A stretch of DNA of 64,000 bases from Myxocyprinus asiaticus (taxonomy: Eukaryota > Chordata > Actinopteri > Cypriniformes > Catostomidae), in the NCBI RefSeq assembly GCF_019703515.2, contig NC_059372.1, positions 14,165,492-14,229,491 of the forward strand, written 5' to 3'. The position numbers and the translations under genes were made by a program. The notes under the pieces were generated by a model that saw nothing but the letters and a program-made list of their open reading frames with translations, made no database searches and had not been told where the DNA came from. Positions 1 to 11,689 of this stretch are shown one piece after another (positions within the stretch are counted from its first letter, which is position 1; every line of letters starts with the position of its first letter).

Positions 1-1203
1 GACACTGCCAGACATTTACAGGTTTGCCTGCAGTGTGTGTGTGTTTGTGTGTGAGAGAGAAAAATGAATAGATAGAGGGATGTGTCTGAGTGAAATAAGG
101 AAAGAATATACATGACTGATTATGACTCCTGTCCCACTCTTCCCTCCAATAGTGTTTTTTTTTTTTTTTTTTTTTTTTTAAATGTCAGTAATAAAAGAAA
201 TAAATAATAAAAAAATAGCAATAAACCTTTCAGTCATCGCATTTTCACCATGATGGTCCATTAAATGGTGAGATGGTCTCCGTTGGGAGGAGGCCGTTCT
301 GGTGCTTGCATACATTTGCATTTCATTGATACCTCTGTGTCTGATATAAAACAGCAAAAAGAACATGTCAGCTTTACATGACATTCAATGACGAGTTTTT
401 TTTTTTTTTCTATTATTTATTTTTTTTTTTAACTTCTGATGTTCAGTCTTAATTTAGCTTGATTAAAATAACTGATACCTGCAATTACTATCTTCCATAA
501 AGTGTGTAAGACTTTCCTGTTTTCATCTGTCAGTGGAAACAATTAATATTATTATTATTTTAATAATTATTTTTATCTTATTCTTTTTCATTAATAATTA
601 GTACTTGATAATAAATAATTTATTAAAATATTTTTATTTAATAATAATGTATTGTTATTATTTAATATTACTTGTATCCATCTTTTATATGATTTTTACA
701 TGATTTAAAAAAAAAAAAAATTGTGGTTCTTCACTGTGCAAAAGTCGCTGCCACAATGTTAGGCTGTTCTGGGTGGTTGCTTACTTGCCAAAGTCAAAAG
801 AGCCCACCTCTAAGTCTCTATGATATTGTGTTACCTTGATATCGCTCTGTTCCCTCCCCCTATTTTATTGTCTGATAGGCGAACATTGTGAATTAGTATC
901 AAGATATGAGGTATAATTCATATCCGTAGCACCAATGGTCTGGGGAAAGTTATGCACCATAGTTTAATACTTTAAGGATGACCAAGTGCAATTGTGATGT
1001 TCGCCTTGTCAAGCACCTTTAATTAATTAATTTTCATACTGATTTTCTCTTTAATCCAGTCACACTCATGGCCTCACATGAGCTGTCTAAATGTCAAGGA
1101 CATTCACTATGTGTCAATGTGGAGAACCCTGTTACATTTAAAACAGGCTTGCTCTGTTACAAAACCTAGCGAGTTGCCTTATTGTCCTTTCATGCTGAAT
1201 GTG
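1..1203. other. AT-rich intergenic DNA, no gene seen
   Basis: This stretch has long T and A homopolymers (about 156-179, 397-409 and 707-720) and very AT-rich sequence from 540 to 670. Short open frames here have no recognisable domain. It ends at the left LTR of the miniature LTR element. Confidence 0.7.
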
Positions 1204-1367
1204 TGTAACTGTTAAGGGACGGGCAAGGAGGAGGCAGGAACCAGCTGAATAGTAAACAAAGTTTTAATGTCAATCTTAACTTAAAACAAACATAAACAAA
1301 CACAGACACACATGCAACGCGGCCGTGTGAACCATCACTGCCCGGCCATGCACTCCTCCTCGTCACA
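1204..1367 (-). repeat. LTR (3' copy on minus strand), internally deleted
   Basis: It aligns with 1841-2076 over the GGGCAAGGAGGAGG and ACACACATGCAACGCGGCCG blocks. The segment between that and the terminal CTCCTCGTCACA is shortened. Confidence 0.75.
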
Positions 1368-1840
1368 CTCCTCCCCCATCCGATTCAGGCCGGGGTGCCA
1401 CCGGTCTGACCAACTCCCCTCCCTATCTCTGGAGGAGAGATGCTGCCCTTCCGGCCATTCTGTCAGCCGGTGGTCCACCCCGCCTCCTGTGAACCCAGGG
1501 GAGAGATGAAGGGAGGCATGGGTAGAGGGAAAGGGTGAGCAGAGACACACACAGAAAGAGAAAGAGAGAGAGGGGAACTTGCTCGCCAGCTCCCGGACAT
1601 GCTGTCACCCGGCCCTTAACTGCTCCTCCGCCCTCTGGTGGATGCCAGCTCGCTCCTCCCCCGGTGGACAGAACCGCTCCTCCCCTTCTTCAGCGGATGG
1701 CAGCGGTTCCTCCGGCTCTCAGCGGCCGGCAGCGACCCCTCCGTCTCCAGGCAGACGGCCGCGGCTGCTCCCCTGGCAGATGGCAGCGGCGAGGACTTTG
1801 CGACCGCATATCCCTCCTCCCTCCCATGTTTCGGCACCAC

Positions 1841-2076
1841 TGTAACAGGGTAAGGGATGGGCAAGGAGGAGGCGGGAACTGGCTAAACAGTCAACGTAAT
1901 GTTTAATGATAAAACTCAAACAAACATAAACACAGACACACATGCAACGCGGCCGCATGCATCTCTCTCTCGAACTGGCATCTCTGGCTCCACTTTATCT
2001 CGCTCTCCCGCTGATCAGCTGATTCAGCGCCGGCCGTGAATCATCAAGGCCCGACCACACCCTCCTCCTCGTTACA
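1841..2076 (-). repeat. LTR (5' copy on minus strand)
   Basis: This is the longer LTR, TGTAACAGGG to CTCCTCGTTACA. On the minus strand it is followed directly by the primer-binding-site-like sequence at about 1839-1823. Confidence 0.75.
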
Positions 2077-2828
2077 ACGTGTTTTTGCGTTCATCCATGC
2101 TGTTTTTAGATTGTTTTTCAATGTAAACATGCTAGACGGATGTCTTTGACCTTGTGTCACATCTTACTGTTTTTTCAGTGTCTCGAGCACGAGCGCCACA
2201 TTTTTTTACATGCCATGTGAAGTTATAAAGAACTTCTTAAAACTTTTAAAAGGCAATCTCGAGGCACCTGCATTCCATTTCTATTCGTTGCGCTGCGTCT
2301 ATCTTTTTTTAGCACAAAAATGCATTTGGTCTGATTGCCCCCTAAGGCTGTTAAAAGCATAGAGCTAGATGTCTAGCTCTATGCTCCTCCGTGTGTGCTT
2401 ATGGTCTTATCTAAACACACTCACCCATGCAAACATGAGTGTAGATAAGTGTGCGCACTGATGTGTCATCAAGCGCATCTGTCATGGCCGATCATGAGAC
2501 AGATGAAGTCCACCTCCAACACACACACACACACACACACAAATACACACTCCAGGGGAGGTATAAAGTCCTGCACACACTAGCATTGGCAATCATGCAA
2601 AGCAACTTGATGAGATATAGCATGTCGAGCTGATTGACAGGCAAACTAACAGGAGGTAAAATCAGCGATGAGGTGACATGGAGATCAGGGGAGCAGAGGC
2701 ATAATTCTCCAAGCCTGACACATAACGTATAAAGCTCTAATTACTGACCATGATTAGCTGTCATCTCCATTGCTCAAATCGTTAGTATGAGTGACTTGGA
2801 GAATGAAGTGGCATGCTAGAATCTCTTC
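2077..2828. other. Intergenic DNA with a short (AC)n tract
   Basis: No coding sequence is recognised. A dinucleotide AC run lies at 2519-2541. Confidence 0.6.
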
Positions 2829-2985
2829 GGCCCCGTTTCCACCTGGAAACGTTTAAGATGCGTTTCAGGTGATCCGATCACTTGTGGTCAGCCCTAAATA
2901 CAGGTCTAAATGGGGTCTAAACCGTTTTGTAATCGGATCACAAAAACCACATAGGAATGTGGTCAAAAACACGTGTGACCACATT
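2829..2985. repeat. Fragment of an interspersed fish repeat
   Basis: The block starts GGCCCCGTTTCCACC and contains GATCCGATCACTTGTGGTCAG, a form I associate with a common cyprinid repeat. It stops where the LINE tail begins, so the LINE may have inserted into it. The family name is not known to me. Confidence 0.4.
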
Positions 2986-4385
2986 GCAATTCAGAATCAG
3001 AATTGGAATCAGCTTTATTGCCAAGTATGCTGACACATACAAGGAATTTGTCTTGGTGACAGGAGCTTCCAGTGTAAAACAATACAAAAACAATACAAAA
3101 ACAGCAGCAAGACATAGATAATAGTAAAAAAAATAGTTATACACATACGTACATACACACTCAGACACACACATACATACATACACACATACACATACGT
3201 AGTGCAATCTAATACAAATCTGTTATCTGTTATGTACAGTGCAAAAACAAATCTGTTATGTACAGTGCAAATGTTTTTTTTTTTTTTTTTTTTTTTCAGA
3301 GGAATGAAATGGCAGAAGAGGTTGGATGTGTTGGATAAATATAAAAAAGACAAAACTGTGTATTGCACATAGTTATTGCTCAATGGGGCAATTTAACTGT
3401 TCATGAGATGGATAGCCTGAGGGAAGAAACTGTTCCTGTGCCTGACGGTTCTGGTGCTCAGAGCTCTGAAGCGTCGGCCAGAAAGCAACAGTTCAAAAAG
3501 GTAATGGACAGGGTAAGTGGGGTCCACAGTGATTTTTCCAGCCCTTTTCCTCACTCTGGAAGTGTATAGTTCTTGAAGGGAGGGGGGGGGGCAGGGGGCA
3601 ACCAATAATCCTCTCAGCAGTCCGAATTGTCATTTGTAGTCTTCTAATGTCTGATTTCATAGCTGAACCAAACCAGACAGTTATTGAAGTGCAGAGGACA
3701 GACTCAATGACAGCTGAGTAGAACTGTATCAGCAGCGGCTGAGTCAATTTGTGTCTCCCACTTCAGGTCCTGTGAGATGGTACTGCGCAGGAACCTGAAT
3801 GACTCCACTGCTGCCACAGTGCTGTTTAGAATGGTGAGGGGGGTCAGTGTTGGGGTGTTCCTCCTAAAGTCCACAATCATCTCCACCATTTTGAGCGTGT
3901 TCAGCTCAAGGTTGTTTTGACTGCACCAGACAGCCAGATGTTCAACCTCCCTTTGTATGTAGACTCATCGTCATCTCGGATGAGGCTGATGAGAGTGGTG
4001 TCGTCTGCAAACTTCAGGAGCTTGACAGAGGGGTCCTTGGTGATGCAGTCATTGGTGTAGAGGGAGAAGAGTAGTGGGGATAGCACAAATCCCTGGGGGG
4101 CACCAGTGCTGATTGTACAGGTGCTGGAAGTGAGTTTCCCCTGTCTCACAAGCTGCTGCCTGTCCATCAGAAAGCTGGTAATCCACTGACAAATAGACAT
4201 GGGAACAGAGAGTTGGTGTAATTTATTCTGGAGTATAGCTGGGATGATGGTGTTGAAAGCCAAACTGAAGTCCACAAAAAGGATCCTTGCATATGTCCCT
4301 GGTCTGTCCAGATGTTTCAGGATATGATGCAATCCCATGTTGACTGCATCATCCACAGACCTGTTTGCTCGATAAGCAATTTGAG
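2986..4385 (-). mobile_element. 5'-truncated non-LTR retrotransposon (LINE-A, L2/CR1 or Rex1-like)
   Basis: The 3' end lies on the left: a short CAGAATCAGAAT-type tail followed by GCTTTATTGCCAAGTATG, the terminus I associate with a very common teleost LINE. The minus strand then reads through the C-terminal part of an RT polyprotein up to about 4375. No endonuclease domain is present, as expected from 5' truncation during target-primed integration. A 23-bp T run (about 3274-3296) and small indels break the frame. Confidence 0.75.
3390..4375 (-). pseudogene. Reverse transcriptase C-terminal half of LINE-A
   Basis: Homology-like segments occur in at least four frames. Positions 4356-3901 carry the RT palm with VDFSLAFNTI, GAPQGFVLSPLLF and the catalytic FADDT box. 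Positions 3889-3704 carry VDFRRNTP. Positions 3747-3493 carry YSAVIESVLCTSITVWFGS. Positions 3605-3393 carry the C-terminal RHRNSFFPQAIHLMNS. The order is right for an L2/CR1-type LINE, but frameshifts separate every block, so no working enzyme is made. The N-terminal endonuclease and first RT motifs are missing. Confidence 0.8.
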
Positions 4386-4689
4386 GTGTAAACAGTAATT
4401 CGTCCTGTCCTATCTATTTCAACTGAGAAATAAGTACTGCATTCACTATATACTTTCTAGGTTATGTCTAAAACTCACTTGAATTTGTTTTAGATCAATG
4501 GACCTGATGTCATGGGGCCTTGGAATTCGGTCTGAACCCAGTTTCCTTAGTAGGTACCTTCTAATGAAAGGTATATATACAATATACATTGCGTATTCTC
4601 GTATGCTTACAAAAAGTACAGTTGTACTTCTATAGTATTTTGGTCATGGTACCATGGTAATAGAGCTTTTTTTTTTTTTTTTTTTCATA
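4386..4689. other. Spacer with CATGGTACC-type repeat motif
   Basis: There is no coding sequence. The motif GTCATGGTACCATGGTAAT near 4645-4665 resembles the ACCATGGT-rich repeat seen again at 5090-5160 and 31.96-32.23 kb. A T run at about 4669-4685 precedes the MITE. Confidence 0.4.
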
Positions 4690-5034
4690 AATCTCTACTT
4701 TCACATTCAAAGTGTGAATGAATGTCAAAGTGGAGATTTATAGTAAAAATAACTTAAATATTGATATATTTCTTACCCACACCTATCATATCACTTCTGA
4801 AAATATGGATTTAACCACTGGAGTCTTATGGATTACTTTTGTGTGGCCTTTATGTGATTTTTGGAACTTCAAAGGTCTGGCCACCATTCACTTATAAGGA
4901 CCAACAGAACTGAAATATTTTCTAAAAATCTTCGTTTGTGTTCTGCAGAAAATAAAAAGTTATACACATCTGGGATGGCATGAGGGTGAGTAAATGATAA
5001 GAATTTTCATTTTTGGGGTGACCTATCCCTTTAA
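4690..5034 (-). mobile_element. TTAA-flanked MITE, truncated copy
   Basis: The right end reads GGGTGACCTATCCCTTTAA, the inverted terminus shared with the copies at 21206, 26188 and 51768. Its reverse complement matches the interior of the 26188-26645 copy (GATATGATAGGTGTGGGT), so it lies in the opposite orientation. The other terminus is lost at the poly-T tract. Confidence 0.7.
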
Positions 5035-5599
5035 AGTATCTTGAAGTGCCATGTTAATAACATGATACATGAATATGATAACCATTCTGTTCCATGGTAT
5101 ATATCAAAATCTGTTATCAATTGATACCATCCCTATACCATGGTACTACCACAGCAGCCCACTTGTATGTAAGAGTATTTGTCACTATTTAAATGCATTT
5201 GTTGTCTTACTATCGCTCTCATTTTTTCAAATGAACCAGAGGATTATACCTTTAGATTTATTTATCCATGCAAGACCATTTTAACTCATTTGATTTCCTG
5301 TTTTATCTCCTTAATTATATTCACCCATCTCAGTAGCATCATTTAAGTCTTTAACCCCGGCTTGTTAATGACCAGTGTAGCGCCTAGAGGGTCACCAGTA
5401 ATCAGTGTTTATGGGTCCTTGTTAAACATGTAGGTTCAGCTTAATTTATTAAACTGTATCTTCTGAGCTCAGTTCTGCAGTGCATTTTTATTGTTCGTGT
5501 GATTAAGGTATTAAAGGTCACATAATGCATGTCTTTATGTTAAGGATGGGTGCCATCATAAAGACAAAGGAAGACAGAAATGTAAAAACTAAATGACTT
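5035..5599. other. Intergenic DNA, no gene seen
   Basis: It contains CCATGGTATATATC and ATACCATGGTACTACC motifs (5090-5160), which continue the repeat interrupted by the MITE. Nothing else is recognisable. Confidence 0.5.
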
Positions 5600-5860
5600 A
5601 GTAAAGTTGATAATAAATTACAAGAGAGAGTAATTTCAATATGAACTCTTTAAAGCCCACAACTGAGCTTTGCAATCTGCATTAATTTTATAGCACTGTT
5701 CTCTTACTGTATGTGAACAAATGTCTCATTTGTGTCTATTTGTGTTTCTCATAAGGAATTTTAGGAGTTGACACTTAAACGAAACAACTGTGAACTCGAT
5801 TAAGTCTCCTGAACTATAAAAGAGCAACCTTTGAGCAATTATGCATTCGGCTTAGCTGGA
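5600..5860. repeat. Interspersed repeat shared with 41.4-41.7 kb
   Basis: The segments TCAATATGAACTC, ATTAATTTTATAGC, TCTCATTTGTGTCTATTT and TTCTCATAAGG occur in the same order here and at about 41458-41700, with moderate divergence between them. I do not recognise the family. Confidence 0.6.
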
Positions 5861-6371
5861 AGTGAGTTGGAAACTAAAAATGTATTTTTATATCAGAGAA
5901 AAAAAGACAAATAACAAGAAATTAAAAGAAAAAAAATATATATGTAAATATATGTAAATGAGAAATGTCTGGTCATGACATATGAGGCAGAAAGAGGAAA
6001 AAGGGGACAGCAGCCATGCTGTTTGATTATGAGCAGAGAGCCATGTGTATGAACTTACGTCGTAATCGGTGTAAATGGCAGAGTCTGCTACCTGACCGCA
6101 ATCATTAATCAGAGAGGATGAGAGCTGTGGGTTTCAGCCTCCATCCTCACACACGAACACACATGGGTAATTATATGGTTATAGCTGTGACTGTCACACT
6201 CTTGTACTCTGTAATACCAACAAAGGGCTAGAAGAGAGGATGCGCTAATTAAGAAACATATTTGTAGACAGCCAAGTCAAATGAGTGTGTTCATAGCTAC
6301 AGTATATCAATACATTCACAGAATTTATGCAAAGGGATGAACAATAACAAACTTTCATAAATTCTGTCATT
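5861..6371. other. Intergenic DNA, no gene seen
   Basis: A-rich sequence around 5895-5960 and otherwise unremarkable single-copy-looking sequence. No domain was found in either strand. Confidence 0.5.
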
Positions 6372-6565
6372 TACAGTACTCACCCTTGTGTTGTTCAAAA
6401 CCTGTATGATTTTCCATCTTCTGTTGGACACAAAAGAAGTTTTGCAGAATGTCCAGCTGCTCTTTTCCTTGCAATAACAGTGACCAGTGGCTGTCAAGCT
6501 ACAAAAATCACATAAAAGCACCCTAAAAGTACAATAAAATAGTCCATATGAAAGTCAAACACTTT
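6372..6565 (+). mobile_element. TTAA-type MITE, left-half fragment
   Basis: The subterminal ACTCACCCTTGTGTTGTTC, the ATGATTTTCCATCTTCTGT segment and a downstream AATAGTCCATATGA segment match the family. Both termini are missing. Confidence 0.5.
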
Positions 6566-6667
6566 TTGAACAAGGTGAGAAAACTATTTCTTAAATCATG
6601 CAGATTTAATGCAAAAAAGAATTAAATACAATAACATTATAACATATTTTTTGAATGTTATGAAACA

Positions 6668-6669
<2 letters not shown>

Positions 6670-6743
<74 letters not shown>
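6670..6743. repeat. (AT)n microsatellite
   Basis: Over 30 AT dinucleotides in an almost pure run. The open frames of alternating Tyr-Ile on both strands here are artefacts of the repeat. Confidence 0.95.
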
Positions 6744-6746
<3 letters not shown>

Positions 6747-7483
6747 ACATTCATCAAAATAAAAACATGTTACATTACATGCATACATAGTAAAGCATAT
6801 TACATGTATGCAGCACAATTTTTTTTACCTTTTACCAAAAAAAAATAAATAAAATAAAACTAAAATAATGAATTGGAGAACTTCAATTTGTTGTGACCCT
6901 TTTTCTGACTATATTAAAGGTTTCCGTATTGTATTATATTGTGGACAAAACGAATGAGTTGAATGGACCTATCTGATCTGAAAGGAGGCAGAAGTCTATT
7001 TAAACTAATGATTGGAAGGAGAATAATCTAGCATTAGTTGCTGTCTGGGTTTGAACTTGCTATCCAACTGAATTCCACAAATTCAATTGGCAGGAGACCT
7101 TGAATGCTTTATAAAAATGGGTCAATCTAATCTCTGTTTTTACTGGTTCTCACAAATCTAATCATGCAAATCTAAGGTAGACCATAAACAGAGCAAAGGT
7201 TCTTAAAAACAAATAGCAAGCACTATCTTTCTAAAAATGTGACCACAGATTTGTGGTTGTCCATCACTCTGTATTGAAAATTATTTATATCTTACAATTT
7301 AAAATTTTACTTTGACTGTGACATGTTAACAAAATGACATTATATAATTGTTATTTTATATCATACTTATATAATATACATAATAAATAATAATATAAAT
7401 AATAAAAATAATTATAACCAAAGTACAGTATAAAATCAGAATAATAGTAGGCATTCCCTTCTGCGCACACGCACCCACACACA
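6744..7483. other. AT-rich intergenic DNA
   Basis: No coding domain is visible. ATAATAAATAATAAT-type sequence lies around 7370-7410. Confidence 0.55.

Positions 7484-7520
<37 letters not shown>
7484..7520. repeat. (AC)n microsatellite
   Basis: Near-perfect AC dinucleotide run. Confidence 0.95.
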
Positions 7521-7523
<3 letters not shown>

Positions 7524-7549
7524 AGTTTTATACAGTACAAACTATATAT

Positions 7550-7764
7550 TCTATTGTCTAACCGTAACCCTACCCCTAAACCTAACCATCACAGAAACCT
7601 TTTGGCATTTTTACATAAAAAACAAAACAAACAAACAAACATTGTTTAGTATGTTTTTTAAGCCTTTTGAATTACAGGGACACTAGGGGTGTTTTCATAA
7701 ACCACATTTATAGCATAATACCCTCGTAACCTAAAAGAATGTCCTCTTAAACCACAAAAACCAA

Positions 7765-7765
<1 letters not shown>
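7550..7765. repeat. Interspersed repeat between two AC tracts
   Basis: Contains CCCTACCCCTAAACCTAACC followed by CACAGAAACCTTTTGGCATT, an arrangement I associate with a widespread fish repeat. The CCTACCCCTAAACCT portion looks telomere-like but is not a telomeric array. Confidence 0.45.

Positions 7766-7806
<41 letters not shown>
7766..7806. repeat. (AC)n microsatellite
   Basis: A second near-perfect AC run, about 245 bp from the first. Confidence 0.95.
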
Positions 7807-7810
<4 letters not shown>

Positions 7811-8106
7811 ATAAAATAGAAAAGTCTGTAGGATTGGAGCTGTGTGACTCAAGCCTTCTAAAACTGTCTCCGCATATTGCTGTGCTTTTTTGAAACCACA
7901 CATTCTAGCTAATGAATCTGCTGAAATAAACAGTGTTGGTAAAATAACATATGTTTACAGGGTTTTAACTCTTTCTCTTTCTCTTTCTTGTCATGGTTTT
8001 GCTGACTATGGAATTACAATTATGGAAACACAAAATATGTACTGTCTATGATAGTGTGTGATAATTAGATCTATTAGATGAATGTATGGATGGAAGGATG
8101 GATTAG

Positions 8107-8154
8107 GTGACAGACAGACAGTTAGAGATAGACAGACAGACAGACAGACAGACC

Positions 8155-8197
<43 letters not shown>

Positions 8198-8214
8198 CGA
8201 TCGATCGATCGATC
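8107..8214. repeat. Compound tetranucleotide array (GACA)n-(GATA)n-(GATC)n
   Basis: The array passes in order from GACA units through more than ten GATA units to five GATC units. The GATC part is self-complementary. Confidence 0.9.
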
Positions 8215-9152
8215 TGTCTTATGTGTTTTCAGACAGCCCTGGAGGGATAATACAGGAAACACTTACTGACACAAAGTACTGGCCTCACTGGCCCTGATCA
8301 TGACTTCCCATGCTGCTCTTTTCTCCACTCTCATGCTCTCTCGGTCTCTTTATCCTCATCTTACTCAGGTCAGTAGTCCTGATGGAGGAAGAGAGTGTCG
8401 TCTTGAGGCCTGAGAGGCATCTTTCCTTCTGTGCACTTGCCTCACACTGTCTCTTTCCTCTGTTAGTTCTTGGCCGTAAGGCAGAGGGGAAGAGAGGAGG
8501 ACACTGTTGCCTTTTTCACAGGCTATTCAGATAACACTATTAAAGGTGACATAAAGTCTTTGTGTTTGTGTCGTCAGGCTAGTTCACAGTCCTGTGTGCT
8601 TGCCCCATTTCCTGCAGCTCTCTGGGAAGAACTGAAGGGCATGTTGCTTCTTCCCTCTCTCACTCGTGGCACACGCAGAAAAATGTCCTCTCGCTAGACA
8701 TGCAAACTCAGCAAAGTAGTTATGAAATCACTTCAGTGGTGGTGCGGGAATCGGATTTCCAAACGTTTGAAAGTCCCTATGGATGTTTTCACATTTCAGT
8801 CTTCTTTAAATCTGTGCATGCTTGTATGTTATTTTTCAACTGTGCAGGCTTGGTCAAGCACCGCGGTAAAGATAGTTTGAAATTCAGACTTCGATTGGCT
8901 ATAAATCCGCTATGTGCTGTCGTAGACATGTAAAAAATATTGCGTGTGATTCTTTATGATTTGTGAATTTGGATGACATCATCCTCCGGTCATTTAAATT
9001 TTACACTCTTCATTTTCTAATCTAAATAGCTCCAAAAGTTGTACACCAAGAAGACTGAATCCACTCTCATCTTGACCAGTCTGATTTGTGAATTTTTTCA
9101 CAGCAGTTTGTTTTCCTGTCAACTCCTTTTAAGTCATGTGTCGGGAAGGTGA
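8215..9152. other. Intergenic DNA with unassigned short open frames
   Basis: Open frames at 8310-8534, 8470-8697 and 8700-8933 (+) have no recognisable domain and no matching splice pattern. I treat the stretch as non-coding. Confidence 0.4.
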
Positions 9153-9536
9153 AAAATAAGCGCTTTTCACTTTATATGGCTATTTCCAGTTAAAAACAAT
9201 AACACTGATTTTCAGGTAAATGTGTTAAGAGACAAAAACTTATCTGTGAAAAAATTCACACATCATGAAGGTCTTTTTGACCCTACTATGACCCGTCTAG
9301 GTTGTCAGTTTTTAGATTTATAAGTTGATTCTCTGATGGCTTTATCCATTGACACAGCCTATATTGTTAATATTATAAGGCAATGGAGGTAGAGCAGTAA
9401 GACGCAATCAAACGCGACCAAATGTGATTGTGCAAGTTTTCACAAATCAGGCTCTATCTAATACAAGTGAATTTGCATGAACCCAGATTGCATGTTTACT
9501 GGAAATAGCCATTAAAAGTGAAGAGTGCTTATTTGC
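9153..9536. mobile_element. Inverted-repeat MITE
   Basis: Positions about 9158-9190 (AAGCGCTTTTCACTTTATAT, then GGCTATTTCCAG) are the inverted complement of about 9500-9535 (CTGGAAATAGCCATTAAAAG, then TGAAGAGTGC). The interior lacks coding capacity. DIRS copy A begins at its right edge. Confidence 0.65.
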
Positions 9537-9539
9537 TCT

Positions 9540-10040
9540 GCAAAGCCACAGCGCTAAAGGAAATGCATGAGGGTAGTTCCGCCCCAGATTTGATTCAGGA
9601 GCTGCGCTCAGTGACCGACCTTGCACTCCGGGGGACGAAGGTCACGGCGCGGTCTCTCGGGTGGGCGATGTCCACCTTAGTGGTCCAGGAGCGCCACCTT
9701 TGGTTGAAGGTACGGTTCCTTGCTGCCCCCATTTCCAAGGATAGCCTATTCGGCAACACTGTCGAGGACTTTGCCCAGCAGTTCTCGACGGTGAAGCAGC
9801 AGATGGAAGCTATCCGGCACATCCTGCCCCGGCGCGGCTCAAGATCCCATACCCCGCCTGCTCGTCGCCAAGGGTGTCCCCCTGTGGTGACTGCACTGGC
9901 TCCGCCGCAGCCCGCCCCTTCGGCCCGGCCCCAGCACCTGTCTCACGGCCGGCCGCCAAGAACCTACGGTAGGCTTCGAAGCGCCCCTGAGACGGGCGAC
10001 CCAGGGACGACGAAACCCACCTTGGAGCTGGTAAGCAGAC
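9540..10040 (+). pseudogene. DIRS Gag-like protein, C-terminal part (copy A)
   Basis: The open frame has ALKEMHEGSSAPDLIQELR, then MSTLVVQERHLWL, then VEDFAQQF. The same blocks occur in the Gag-like region of copy B, so this is DIRS ORF1, the presumed particle protein. The N-terminal CxxxC-type portion seen in copies B, C and D is absent here. The frame stays open to 10546, but the part beyond about 10040 is probably the out-of-frame start of the polymerase ORF. No start codon of the original ORF survives. Confidence 0.75.
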
Positions 10041-10499
10041 CACTCCATCCCCCGGTGGAGGACCGGGAGGAGAATCCTTTGTTGCCTTTTCATTTAATTT
10101 CGCCGTATGCCCAAGTGGCTGTGGTACCCAACAGTTCAGATAAAGAGCGGTTTCCTCATTCCTTGGGTCACGTACCCGGTGTGCACGGCCGTCATCACAA
10201 CCACCATCCACCTTTTCATCCTTGCAGGTTTGGCGCTCCAGCAGCGGTCTCCCCGCCCCTGCGCGCCCAGCTGTGGCACAAATCCACCCCCGATGTGACA
10301 GTCTCCACGGGTCATGAGGACAGGCCTCTTCCTCCCCCATCCCAGGCTGTTGCGGGGGTGGTCACAAGGAGCCAGGTAAGTGCTTCTATGTCCCTGAACT
10401 CAGCACGGCCACAACATGGCGTGGCACCTCGGGCTCCGCCCCGCCGCGAGGCCCCACCTGCCGGTACATCCGTCAAGATTGTCCCCTTGGTCCCCCTCA

Positions 10500-11689
10500 C
10501 CCGGAGCTTGGATGCGTGGCTTGCGCTTTCCAATCCGTCGCGATAGCTGATCCGGACCGACCGGACCGTCCGACCCGGCTACGTGATTCAGTTCGCCAGG
10601 CGTCCACCCAGGCTCAGCGGCATCCACTTCACCTCGGTGAAGGGCAAGAACGCTGCTACCTTGTGCGCGTAGATCGCTACCCTTCTACGGAAGGATGCGA
10701 TAGAGCCTGTCCCTCCAGCTGAGATGAAGAAGGGGTTTTACAGCCCCTACTTCATTGTACCGAAAACAGATGGTGGGTTGCGGCCAATCTTGGACCTGCG
10801 AGTACTGAACCGGGATTTACACAGACTCCCGTTCAAGATGCTGATGCAAAAATGCATTCTGGCGAGCGTCCGGCATCAAGATTGGTTCGCAGCAGTAGAC
10901 CTGAAGGATGCGTACTTCCACGTCTCGATTCTACCTCGACACAGACCCTTCCTGCGGTTTGCATTCGAGGCTTGGGCATATCAGTACAAGTTCCTCCCTT
11001 TCGGTCTGTCCTTGTCCCCTCGCGTCTTCACGAAGGTCGCAGAGGCAGCTCTTGCCCCGTTAAGGGAAGTGGGCATTCGCATTCTCAACTATCTCGATGA
11101 TTGGCTAATCCTAGCTCACTTTCGGGATATGTTGTGTGCACACAGGGACCTGGTTCTCTCGCACCTCAGCCAACTAGGGCTTCGGGTCAACTGGGAAAAG
11201 AGCAAGCTCCTCCCGGTTCAGAGCATCTCTCAGAGAGCGGTTCAGAGACCGCTTCAGCACTGGCTTCAGACTCGATTCCCGAGATGGGCATGGCACCGTG
11301 GGACACATCGCATGGCCATCACGCCGATCTGTCACCGCCTCTTCAGCCCTTGGACCGACCTCATGTTTCTACGGGCAGGCGTTCCCCTAGAGCAGGTCTC
11401 CAGGCGTGTTGTGGTTACAACAGACGCCTCCAAAACAGGCTGGGGCGCTGTTTGCAATGGGCACGCAGCCGCCGGCTTAAGGATGGGCCCGCGGCTGCGT
11501 TGGCACATCAACTGACTCGAGTTGCTGGCAATTCTGCTCGCCCTGTGGAGGTTCCAGCCGTTGATCCAGGGCAAGCATGTATTAGCTCGGACAGACAACA
11601 CGGCAACGGTAGCATATGTCAACCGTCAAGGCGGTCTGCGCTCCCGTTGTATGTCACAACTCGCCCGCCATCTCCTCCTCTGGGAGAAA
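10500..11689 (+). pseudogene. DIRS reverse transcriptase-RNase H (copy A), interrupted
   Basis: RT motifs are in order: GFYSPYFIVPK at about 10733, LRPILDLRVLN at about 10779, AVDLKDAYFHV at about 10892, FLPFGLSLSPRVF at about 10991 and the catalytic YLDDW at about 11090. RNase H follows with TTDASKTGWGAV at about 11413 and ARTDNTATVAYVNRQGG at about 11585. The YLDDW form with SLSPRVF is typical of DIRS1-like rather than Ty3-type RT. In-frame stops lie at 10544-10546, 10670-10672 and 11513-11515. A deletion near 11232-11240 joins the RT thumb directly to sequence before RNase H. The copy cannot make an active enzyme. Confidence 0.88.

Larger units (their letters stand above)
1204..2076 (-). 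mobile_element. Miniature non-autonomous LTR retrotransposon (TRIM-like)
   Basis: Two direct repeats, 1204-1367 and 1841-2076, begin TGTAAC and end in CA and enclose only about 470 bp. On the minus strand the sequence next to the right-hand repeat reads TGGTGCCGAAAC (about 1828-1839), as a tRNA primer-binding site should. A purine-rich tract (GGATGGGGGAGGAG) lies just before the other repeat at about 1368-1381. Both place the element on the minus strand. Flanks ATGTG (1199-1203) and ACGTG (2077-2081) are a 4/5 match for a 5-bp target duplication. The interior is GC-rich with no Gag, protease or RT motif, so it must have been moved by another element's enzymes. The left LTR has lost about 70 bp relative to the right one. 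Confidence 0.75.

Noticed and set aside
1535..1906. Open frame of 123 codons, plus strand
   Set aside because: It crosses the LTR border of the miniature element and has only GC-rich compositional bias.
6606..6848. Open frames on both strands rich in Tyr-Ile
   Set aside because: They are translations of the (AT)n microsatellite.
7555..7600. Telomere-like CCTAACC motifs
   Set aside because: Only a few degenerate units within a common interspersed repeat; not an interstitial telomeric array.
9810..10340. Minus-strand open frame (176 codons)
   Set aside because: A GC-rich shadow of the DIRS Gag region; no homology pattern of its own.
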